Below, piece by piece: positions 26,971 through 34,627 of a DNA stretch of 64,000 nt. Below the pieces are notes generated by a model. The model saw nothing but the letters and a program-made list of their open reading frames with translations, had not been told where the DNA came from and made no database searches. The stretch covers positions 434,001 to 498,000 of the forward strand of contig NZ_CP111043.1 of the NCBI RefSeq assembly GCF_026250525.1, given 5' to 3'. The translations under genes were made by a program, and so were the position numbers. Source of the DNA: Chondrinema litorale. GTDB taxonomy: Bacteria; Bacteroidota; Bacteroidia; Cytophagales; Flammeovirgaceae. How positions within the stretch are numbered: the first letter of the stretch is position 1; each line of letters starts with the position of its first letter.

Positions 26971-28698
26971 TTAGTCCACTTTAACTTTTTTAACCCAGTT
27001 GTTTTCAATATTGTTAAACTTAACGATATATATACCAGACGCTAATGATTTATCTGGTTGTAAAGAATAAGTATAATTATCAACTTCAATATTTTGTTGA
27101 AATACGATTTGTCCGCCCACACTAAATAATTCAAGCGTCCCCTCACCCACATTTTTATTGAAACTTAATTCAAGCGTACCCTCACTTACGGTAGCATACA
27201 TTTCAGCACCTGCCACTTTATTTTCATAATGCTGCACCATTACATCTGTATATGCATAAGTTCCATCAATATCTATTTGTTTTATTCTATAGTAAGCTTT
27301 GCCATATGTCGGGTTGGTATCATTAAAGCCATAGTAAACAATATTTTGAGAATCACCCATTGCGCTCACTTCTCCTAACTTATAAAAGTTGTATCCATCA
27401 GTAGATTTCTCAATCTCGAAATAAGCACTATTTGTTTCTGATGAAGTCGTCCAAGAAACTTTTACCAGTTCGTTTTCATAATCAGCAGTGGTAGTATAAC
27501 CAATAAACTCAACAGGTAATAAAGAGGAACAGTTACAGGTTGTTACACTTGCATCAAAAGTTTCATCACTTGTAGTTGCATCTGGATCTGAAGAGTTACA
27601 TACATCTAAATCTGTAAGAGTGTTTGAATGTGTTATACTTATGCTTCCATAAGATATTCCTTCACAGCTACCACCCGAAGAACCTGCCCCGGATATTACT
27701 GCATTCGACGCATTAGTATTAATATATAATTGACCTTCAACAATAACTCCTCCACCATTCAATGTCATAAACCCTCCAGTAACAGATAAATTTCCTCCTA
27801 TTTCAGCATCACCAGACAAATTAATATCAGTATTATTGTTTGTCATCTCAAGATTACCACCTATAATTAAAGCATCATCACCAGTATATGTACTTGTAAA
27901 ATCGCCTCCAGAAGCTGTGACATTCCCAGTTATTTCAACTCCTCCGTCAGTATCAAATGTTGAATTTGAATAAAAATTAACATTCCCATCAATATAAATT
28001 GCATTACCATCAGTATTGTAATTATTAAAATCTCCACTTGAAGTAAAATCATGTGAAGAAAATGTACCATAATTATCTATAGTAGAACCTGAGTATAGAC
28101 TAGTATTCCCCATATCCATACTACCATTGTTAGTTAAAATTGCACTGCTTCCTATTGTAAAACTAGAGGTAAAACCAGAAGTAATTGATCCATCATTGGT
28201 GACGGTCGCATTGGAACCTATAGTAAAACTAGTACTTGCCGTTACTGTACCTTCATTAATTAAAGTTGCACTAGAGTTCACAGTAAAACTTGATGTTGAA
28301 GTAATGGTACCTCTATTTGTTAAGCTTCCACTTGATCCAACAGTAAATCCAGAAGATGTAATTGTTCCCTCATTTATAAATGTAGCTGAAGAAGAAAACC
28401 ACCCTAAGCTCATATCTCCGTAATTGGTAATTGTAGAAGCATCGTTCGCTCCTATACTTCCCTGAAAATCAATATTTTCTCCTATACATACTGCATCATT
28501 TGAGTTCCATAGACTTATACTACCTGTATAAGTACCACTGCCAGTTATACATATCTTATAACCGTCACTAGAAGATGAATGAGATGTAGAATTAGTCCCC
28601 GAAACAGTAATTGTATAATCACAAGAACTACACTGTGAATAAACATTTACTACCGAAAAATATAATAAGGCAAGTAATGATAATACTACTTTTTGCAT
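26971..28698 (-). CDS. T9SS cargo protein with beta-solenoid-like repeats (longer paralogue)
   Basis: A 575-residue secreted protein with signal peptide (MQKVVLSLLALLYFSVVNVYSQ) followed by CSSC. The repeat region (about residues 60-345) contains near-identical 19-22 residue units such as SFTVNSSATLINEGTVTAS, SFTIGSNATVTNDGSITSG and SFTIGSSAILTNNGSMDMG. The Cys positions of the 428-residue paralogue are kept (ICITGSG, VCIGENI, SCEGISYGS, DVCNSSDPDAT, CNCSSLLPV). The C-terminus is a type A T9SS sorting domain closing on GIYIVKFNNIENNWVKKVKVD. The extra length relative to the paralogue is mostly added repeat units at about 85-215. It is likely displayed on or released from the cell surface; function unknown. 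Confidence 0.82.
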   Translation of the reverse strand: MQKVVLSLLALLYFSVVNVYSQCSSCDYTITVSGTNSTSHSSSSDGYKICITGSGTYTGSISLWNSNDAVCIGENIDFQGSIGANDASTITNYGDMSLGWFSSSATFINEGTITSSGFTVGSSGSLTNRGTITSTSSFTVNSSATLINEGTVTASTSFTIGSNATVTNDGSITSGFTSSFTIGSSAILTNNGSMDMGNTSLYSGSTIDNYGTFSSHDFTSSGDFNNYNTDGNAIYIDGNVNFYSNSTFDTDGGVEITGNVTASGGDFTSTYTGDDALIIGGNLEMTNNNTDINLSGDAEIGGNLSVTGGFMTLNGGGVIVEGQLYINTNASNAVISGAGSSGGSCEGISYGSISITHSNTLTDLDVCNSSDPDATTSDETFDASVTTCNCSSLLPVEFIGYTTTADYENELVKVSWTTSSETNSAYFEIEKSTDGYNFYKLGEVSAMGDSQNIVYYGFNDTNPTYGKAYYRIKQIDIDGTYAYTDVMVQHYENKVAGAEMYATVSEGTLELSFNKNVGEGTLELFSVGGQIVFQQNIEVDNYTYSLQPDKSLASGIYIVKFNNIENNWVKKVKVD

Positions 28699-29025
28699 TT
28701 TATAATTGGTATTTTATTATATCAGTAATTTTGATGCGCTTTTTCAAAAGTTCAACGTAGCTTTTTACAATTTCTGTAAATTTATAAGCCTTGTATTAAG
28801 TTTTATTATCCCTTCATTTTCATTAAAAACTCAGGTACAAAACAACCAAATCACTAAATAATCATATATTATACCATTATTACATATAAAAATATCAATA
28901 TATTACCATTACCATATTCTTATCATTTCATTCATGTAAGAATTTTAATAAAAACAAATTAAGACCCACAACTCTATTTGGATTTAAATACTTATTTTAC
29001 AAAAAAATCCAAGAATAGTATAAAA
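28699..29025. other. Divergent intergenic region, T9SS gene / D-aminoacylase-like gene
   Basis: Very AT-rich spacer between two divergent starts, expected to hold both promoters. No clear motif or small gene was recognised. Confidence 0.35.
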
Positions 29026-30588
29026 ATGTACAAGATTACCCTATTACTACTTTTAGCTTTACTCACTCAATGTAATTCAAAAAAAACTCAGGTTGACCTT
29101 GTTTTAAGTGGAGGTAATGTCTACGATGGTATTGCAGAAGATGCAACAGTTAAAGACATTGTTATTCAAGGTGATAGCATTATAGCAATTACATCTGATT
29201 GGCAAGAAAAATACAGTTGTGGCAATGTAATTAATTTACAAGGCTATACAGTTAGTCCTGGCTTTATTGATCCACATACTCACGCTTTTGACGATCTGTC
29301 TTCCACTACCAACAATGCCAATCTTAATTTTCTTAAACAAGGAGTAACTACTGTAATCACCGGAAACGATGGTGGCGGCCCAGTAAAAGTTGCTGAAACA
29401 TTTGCCAAATGGCAAGATCAAGGCATTGGAATAAATGCAGGTTTGCTAGTTGGACATGGCACAGTGAGAAAACTTGCTATGGGTTTGAGAGACGAAAAAC
29501 CAACTGAAGAAGCCCTAAACACCATGAAAATGTTTGTGAAGCAGGCAATGGAAGAAGGAGCTTTAGGTCTATCAAGTGGTTTGTATTACTCTCCCGGAAG
29601 CTTTGCCCAAACCGAAGAAGTAATAGAGCTTGCTAAAGTAGCTTCGGCTTACAATGGCATATACGATACCCATATGCGCGACGAAAGCTCATATAACATT
29701 GGATTAAAAGCAGCAGTTGAAGAAGCTGTAGAAATCGCTGTTAAAGGAAACATTCCACTCCAAATTTCACACATTAAGTGTTTAGGAACTGATGTTTGGA
29801 ATACCAGTTCAGACTTAATCAATTACATTGATAGTTGCAGAAATGCTGGTGTAAATATTACAGCCAATCAATATCCTTATAATGCATCAGGAACCAATGT
29901 AATCTCAGCAATTTTCCCAAGATGGTCGCAAGCGGGTGGTCCAGATGCTTTTCTTCAACGCATACACGATCCAGCTCAAAGGCCAAAAATATATAAAGAG
30001 ATAACAGAGAACATCCGTAAGAGAGGCGGTGCATCTTCGCTACTGATTACGAGATATAAAGATGCTAGTCTGGTAAAACACAATTTGCAAGAAGTAGCAG
30101 ACATCTGGCAACTTACACCAGAAGAAGCCGCTTTTAGAATTGCAGAAAATGGCAATGCAAGATTGGCTTCATTTAATATGATTGAAGAAGACATTACCAA
30201 TTTTATGAAACAAGATTGGGTGGTTACTGGCTCAGATGGCTCAACTGGTCACCCAAGAAAATTTGGCACTTTCCCGAGGAAAATGCAGAAATATATAATG
30301 GACGAAAAAGTAATGAGCATGGGTGAATTTATAAATAAATCTTCGGCTAAAACTGCTAAAATTTTTGGAATTACTGATAGAGGAAAATTAGCAAAAGGTT
30401 ATAAGGCCGACATCATCGTATTTAAACCAGAAGAAGTAGCTGAAAAGGCAACATTTCAAGAACCTGAATTATATGCAGAAGGCATTCAGTACCTTATTAT
30501 CAATGGAAAAATAGCTATTAAAGAAGGTGAATATACTGGTATTTTAGCAGGAGAAACTATTAAAAAGCAAGTTGCACTGGTAAACTAA
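29026..30588 (+). CDS. D-aminoacylase-like (N-acyl-D-amino-acid deacylase) amidohydrolase lipoprotein
   Basis: A 520-residue protein from ATG 29026; a TTG-initiated frame 48 bp upstream would hide the signal. The lipobox (LLALLTQC) predicts an acylated, envelope-anchored protein. The amidohydrolase fold has metal ligands in GFIDPHTHAFDD, DTHMRDES and QISHIKCLG, and the late catalytic Asp in VTGSDGSTGHPRKFG. NSKKTQVDLVLSGGNVYDG and KADIIVFKPEE are typical ends of the metal-dependent hydrolase domain. Family members remove acyl groups from D-amino acids or act on related D-dipeptides, possibly from peptidoglycan. Its stop is two bases from the stop of the convergent gene. Confidence 0.85.
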   Translation: MYKITLLLLLALLTQCNSKKTQVDLVLSGGNVYDGIAEDATVKDIVIQGDSIIAITSDWQEKYSCGNVINLQGYTVSPGFIDPHTHAFDDLSSTTNNANLNFLKQGVTTVITGNDGGGPVKVAETFAKWQDQGIGINAGLLVGHGTVRKLAMGLRDEKPTEEALNTMKMFVKQAMEEGALGLSSGLYYSPGSFAQTEEVIELAKVASAYNGIYDTHMRDESSYNIGLKAAVEEAVEIAVKGNIPLQISHIKCLGTDVWNTSSDLINYIDSCRNAGVNITANQYPYNASGTNVISAIFPRWSQAGGPDAFLQRIHDPAQRPKIYKEITENIRKRGGASSLLITRYKDASLVKHNLQEVADIWQLTPEEAAFRIAENGNARLASFNMIEEDITNFMKQDWVVTGSDGSTGHPRKFGTFPRKMQKYIMDEKVMSMGEFINKSSAKTAKIFGITDRGKLAKGYKADIIVFKPEEVAEKATFQEPELYAEGIQYLIINGKIAIKEGEYTGILAGETIKKQVALVN

Positions 30589-30590
30589 TA

Positions 30591-31334
30591 TTACTCTGCA
30601 GCCTTGTTTATAATTTTGCCATATTTCTTTTCAAGCATATTATAGAAAGAAACTCTGTCTTTACCGTACCTGAGTTCTTCTTCGTAATTCTGCCAAATGT
30701 TATATAAGGATTGGTACTTACCTTGGTTTTCGGTAAGCCGATTTCCATTCTTTCTGTATTCTTTAAGGGCAGTCTCAATTTGTTTATCTACATCTTTTAG
30801 TTGATTATAAACATCAACTGGTTGAATGAGTTTTTTCTCCTTAAAAAGATGCTTAAAATATAATGAAACCTCTGCTAGACTTTTACTCCATTCAATCGCC
30901 TTATCTATCTCCAATTTAGATTGCACTACAATTCTATCGTAATGATATAATTCACTAAGTGGAACAATGTCATTTAAAACTAGTGCAAAGTCCATCCCCT
31001 TGGTTCTAAGACTAATATATACATCTCCTGTTACTTGATTGCCCGCTTGATTTAAAATTTCTTGCGTATTCATTCTTACATAAGATGTAAGCGAAGATTT
31101 ATCTATCAATTTTCTTAAGCTATCTAACCTGCTTTGGGCATACTCATATTCTTTGAGGGCAAACTGATAGGCAGCTTTCTTATTCAGGTATTCCTGATTT
31201 TCAGAAAGGTATGAGTGGTACTTTCCAGATAATATACCTTGATAAGATATATTCTGTAAATTTTCGGAAACTGTTTGCCCGAAAACATGAAAGCTAAAAA
31301 TGACAAATAATATAAATGGAAACAGGCTTCTCAT
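30591..31334 (-). CDS. Secreted helical/coiled-coil protein, unknown
   Basis: A 247-residue protein with signal peptide (MRSLFPFILFVIFSFHVFGQ). The rest is largely charged helix with coiled-coil-like spacing (FALKEYEYAQSRLDSLRKL, DVDKQIETALKEYRKNGNRL) and no recognised catalytic motif. I do not recognise the family. It lies between the convergent amidohydrolase gene and, upstream in the same direction after a gap with a terminator, a TolC-family gene. The helical hairpin arrangement could suit a periplasmic scaffold, but this is speculation. Confidence 0.6.
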   Translation of the reverse strand: MRSLFPFILFVIFSFHVFGQTVSENLQNISYQGILSGKYHSYLSENQEYLNKKAAYQFALKEYEYAQSRLDSLRKLIDKSSLTSYVRMNTQEILNQAGNQVTGDVYISLRTKGMDFALVLNDIVPLSELYHYDRIVVQSKLEIDKAIEWSKSLAEVSLYFKHLFKEKKLIQPVDVYNQLKDVDKQIETALKEYRKNGNRLTENQGKYQSLYNIWQNYEEELRYGKDRVSFYNMLEKKYGKIINKAAE

Positions 31335-31485
31335 AGTTTCAGTGTTTATACCATATTAATTGGTTAATGTAAATGAGCCCGAATTTTGTGCAAAACTAAT
31401 ATTTTATTGTTACAAAAATAAAAGCTTTCTACTCTAAATATAATAAATTTTAAAGAATAGAGTTGCTATCTGCTTTTTAGCAAAA

Positions 31486-31520
31486 AAAAATCCCTTTAGC
31501 GATACGCAAAGGGATTTTAG
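31486..31520 (-). terminator. Hairpin terminator of the TolC-family gene
   Basis: On the minus strand AATCCCTTT pairs with AAAGGGATT and is followed by a run of nine T. It lies 35 bp after the stop codon at 31551. Confidence 0.85.
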
Positions 31521-31550
31521 TGTTAAGGTTATAAAAATTATTTATTTAAA

Positions 31551-33032
31551 TTAAAATTCTAATGTTTTGCCTAAATAGAAATCGAGTACTTTCATCTTAA
31601 ACACATAATCGTACTTTGTTCTAACTAAGTCCGATTGGGCATTAATCATATTATTTCTGGCAACATTGTAATCTGTTTGGTTAGCCGCACCTATATTAAA
31701 TTGCGACTCTGTTATTCTAAATGTCTCTTGTAAAGATTCCAGTCTTCTCTGGTTTGCATCAAATGTCTTACTGGCAGCAAGTACATCTTGTCTAGCAGTT
31801 TCTATCGTTTGTCTCAACTGGTTTTTTACTTGCTTAGAAGTTACTTGAGCTCTCTGGTATTGAATTTTAGCACGGTTTACTCCTGTTTTTACTTGATGCC
31901 TATTATAAATAGGAATAGATAGGTTAAACCCGATGCTTTTTCTCAAACTTTCTTCTAACTGATCCCAAAACAAAAAGTCTGATTCTATAATTTGTGTTTG
32001 AGGATACTGACTAAACACAGGATATTGTATCGGCACACCATCTGGTGATAAATCTGCAGGAATGTTGATATAGCCAATGGCAGTTTCTTCGTATCCAATC
32101 ACTTCAGAAGAATACTGTACCGCCTGTGCACTTGAAAAGAAGGTATTAACACCCGCTTGTAATGTTAATGTAGGATAGTAAGCACCTTGAGCTATTTTAA
32201 CTCCTGTCTCAGCACTCATAATATTTAAATCTGCACTTTGTACTTCAGGCATGGTTGCTTCAGCAGTGTTATAAATCTCCGAAGCACTCTCTATCAATAA
32301 ATCTGATTCAGGGTCTGCTATCTCTGGAATTATAATATCAAATGGCTCTTCATATGGAATTTGCAAGAGTTGCTTTAAACTCAAAATTGAAAATGCCAAA
32401 GCATTCTCATTAGTTACCACCTGCACTTCATCTGTAGCTTTTTGAGCTAATAATTCGAGTAAGTTGGTTTCTGCTAAAACTCCTCCATTTACCAGTTTCT
32501 CTGTTCGCTCTATTTGAGATTCTGTATTTCCCAATAACCTTTGAGAGTTATCGAGATTTTCTTGGTCGAACATAATCTGCAAGTACAAAGAAACCACATT
32601 GAGCATGAGGTCATTTTGTGCTTTTTCCATATCGGCTTTGCTGGCATTATAATTCTGCTGGCTCTGCTTAACAGTATTATGTATTTGCATACCGTTAAAA
32701 AGTGTAAGGTTAGAGCTAACCCCAAAATTGTTTGATCTTACACGTTGGGTAATTGGTGCATTGGTGTAAACATCAAAAGAACGACCCCAGTTATAACTAT
32801 GACTAGCAAAACCGTTTAGGTTTGGTAATCTCGCAAAATTTGCTTGTTCTAATAAAGCTTTGTTATCTGCAATATTTAGTTTAGATAACTGAACATCCAA
32901 GTTGTTTTGCAAGGCATAATCTAAACATTCGCGTAAACTCCACTCTTTCCCCTCCCCTTGTTCTGTTTGTGCATTAAGTAATAATGGTAATAGTAATAAA
33001 AATAAGAAATTAAAAAGTGTGCGTATTTTCAT
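31551..33032 (-). CDS. TolC-family outer-membrane efflux/secretion protein
   Basis: A 493-residue protein with a signal peptide ending LLLNAQ. It has the TolC duplication of long helices: WSLRECLDYALQNNLDVQLSKLNI opens the first half and the second half includes IQYQRAQVTSKQVKNQLRQTIETARQDV. The family signature around NLSIPIYNRHQVKTGVNRAK is present, and it ends FYLGKTLEF with a terminal aromatic. It should form a trimeric outer-membrane channel working with an inner-membrane pump and adaptor. No adaptor or pump gene is adjacent; the FtsX-type permease at 34628 is on the opposite strand beyond mdh. Confidence 0.9.
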   Translation of the reverse strand: MKIRTLFNFLFLLLLPLLLNAQTEQGEGKEWSLRECLDYALQNNLDVQLSKLNIADNKALLEQANFARLPNLNGFASHSYNWGRSFDVYTNAPITQRVRSNNFGVSSNLTLFNGMQIHNTVKQSQQNYNASKADMEKAQNDLMLNVVSLYLQIMFDQENLDNSQRLLGNTESQIERTEKLVNGGVLAETNLLELLAQKATDEVQVVTNENALAFSILSLKQLLQIPYEEPFDIIIPEIADPESDLLIESASEIYNTAEATMPEVQSADLNIMSAETGVKIAQGAYYPTLTLQAGVNTFFSSAQAVQYSSEVIGYEETAIGYINIPADLSPDGVPIQYPVFSQYPQTQIIESDFLFWDQLEESLRKSIGFNLSIPIYNRHQVKTGVNRAKIQYQRAQVTSKQVKNQLRQTIETARQDVLAASKTFDANQRRLESLQETFRITESQFNIGAANQTDYNVARNNMINAQSDLVRTKYDYVFKMKVLDFYLGKTLEF

Positions 33033-33166
33033 ATCAATCTTGACCTTAAATAATTGACCTCAGTTTCACTTATTTTCTGAGCTCTAAACTACACGATTGG
33101 TCGTAATAAGGAATGATTTATTACTTGAAAGGATAATAAATTTTGTGAACAGTACAATTCAACAAA

Positions 33167-33224
33167 AAAGCTGTTTCAAAACAGCCTGTTTATTCGAAAA
33201 TAAGCAGAATGTCTGAAACAGCTT
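33167..33224 (-). terminator. Long hairpin terminator of mdh
   Basis: AAGCTGTTTCA at 33169-33179 pairs with TGAAACAGCTT at 33214-33224, with a run of T on the minus strand after it. A nested alternative stem (GCTGTTT/AAACAGC) exists. It is about 30 bp after the mdh stop. Confidence 0.75.
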
Positions 33225-33253
33225 AAAACTGTATTTAATAAAGTGGGTGGATA

Positions 33254-34180
33254 TTACATATTATCCAATACTTCCATTACAGCTTTTACGTGACCACGAG
33301 AAGTTTCGAGCAATGCTTTTTCTTCTTCGTTAAGATCAAGTTCAATTACTTTTTCGATACCATTAGCACCTAAAATTACTGGAACACCAAGGTATGCATC
33401 ATCAATACCGTACTCACCTTCTAGTTTAATACAAACTGGGAATACACGTTTTTGATCTTTTACAATTGCTTCTACCATTTGAGCAGCAGCAGAACCTGGC
33501 GCATACCATGCAGAAGTACCCATCAATTTCACTAATTCGCCACCACCAACTTTAGTTCTTTGTACAATAGCATCAAGTTTTTCTTTATCGATCAACTCTG
33601 TTACTGGAATACCACCAACAGTTGTATATCTTGGAAGTGGAACCATAGTATCACCATGACCACCCATTAATACAGCCTGAATGTCTTTAGGAGAAACGTT
33701 AAGTGCTTCTGCTAAGAAAGCTCTGTAACGAGCAGTATCAAGAATACCAGCCATACCCATTACTTTAGTTCTTGGGAAACCAGATTTGATGTGTGCTGCA
33801 TAAGTCATCACATCAAGAGGGTTTGATACTACAATAATTTTTGCTTCAGGTGAATATTTTACTACATTTTCTGTAACAGAACTTACAATTTTAGCATTAG
33901 TTGAGATAAGATCGTCACGAGACATACCAGGTTTTCTAGGTAAACCTGAAGTAATAACTACAACATCTGAACCAGCAGTTTTCTCATAATCGTTGGTTGA
34001 TCCAATAGTTCTTGAATCGTAAACATTGATTGGTGCTTTTTGCCAGATATCAAGCGCTTTTCCTTCTGCTACACCTTCTTTAATATCTACTAAAACGATT
34101 TCGTTGGCTATTTCGCGATATGCTAAAACATCAGCACAGGTTGCACCAACATTTCCTGCACCTACTACGGTTACTTTCAT
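33254..34180 (-). CDS. mdh: Malate dehydrogenase (LDH-like type)
   Basis: A 308-residue NAD-dependent dehydrogenase of the citric acid cycle. The Rossmann motif VGAGNVGATCAD is at residues 5-16. LVDIKEG suggests NAD use, and the substrate loop SGLPRKPGMSRDDL holds the two malate-specific arginines. VVSNPLDVMTY and the catalytic GGHGDTMVP follow. Length and motifs match the tetrameric bacterial LDH-like MDH group. It is monocistronic, with its own terminator. Confidence 0.96.
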   Translation of the reverse strand: MKVTVVGAGNVGATCADVLAYREIANEIVLVDIKEGVAEGKALDIWQKAPINVYDSRTIGSTNDYEKTAGSDVVVITSGLPRKPGMSRDDLISTNAKIVSSVTENVVKYSPEAKIIVVSNPLDVMTYAAHIKSGFPRTKVMGMAGILDTARYRAFLAEALNVSPKDIQAVLMGGHGDTMVPLPRYTTVGGIPVTELIDKEKLDAIVQRTKVGGGELVKLMGTSAWYAPGSAAAQMVEAIVKDQKRVFPVCIKLEGEYGIDDAYLGVPVILGANGIEKVIELDLNEEEKALLETSRGHVKAVMEVLDNM

Positions 34181-34627
34181 AGTTGTTTATATGTTTATAA
34201 ATTTTATGTTAGGATTAATTTGTTGCTAATATAAACTAGCATTAAGGCAACTGCAATTAATTCAAATGCTTTATAGCTCTGTTGAGCAAAGAATTTAACC
34301 AAATCATCGATTTTTTCTATTTTTCAATTTATTTGCCTTAAACCCCCTCTTTTGGGGCAATTTTATTCCATATACGCTATGATTTTCAGTATTTCCTAAA
34401 AATGATTTTTATCATATTTTGAGATTTGTATAAGGAAATTCTAAATCTAAAAATTAACACTTGCTGTTTTCTATCCCTTAATAAAACTGCTCTTGTAAAA
34501 TCTAAAAAATAATCTAAATATTCGGTAACGTATGCTACAAATTCAAGTATGCAAGTAGAAACACATGCAACCAATAAGAATTCTATATGTCTCTAGATAA
34601 ATACTGTTAATTTTTCATTACCTCATT
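34181..34627. other. Divergent intergenic region, mdh / ABC permease
   Basis: A 447-bp spacer between divergent genes. A short hairpin, CCCC TCTTTT GGGG, lies at about 34343-34357 and is followed by T-rich sequence on the plus strand; it could be a weak terminator or leader structure. No gene is recognised. Confidence 0.35.

Noticed and set aside
22928..28698. Repeat-rich DNA considered as a CRISPR-like or non-coding repeat array
   Set aside because: The repeats keep a reading frame, encode a secreted protein ladder, and show no constant repeat with variable spacers.
31551..34180. TolC-family gene and nearby FtsX permease considered as one efflux system
   Set aside because: They are on opposite strands with mdh between them, and no adaptor protein or ATPase gene is present.
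34386..34574. 62-residue minus-strand frame upstream of the ABC permease
   Set aside because: Short, no motif, in a divergent promoter region; chance frame.
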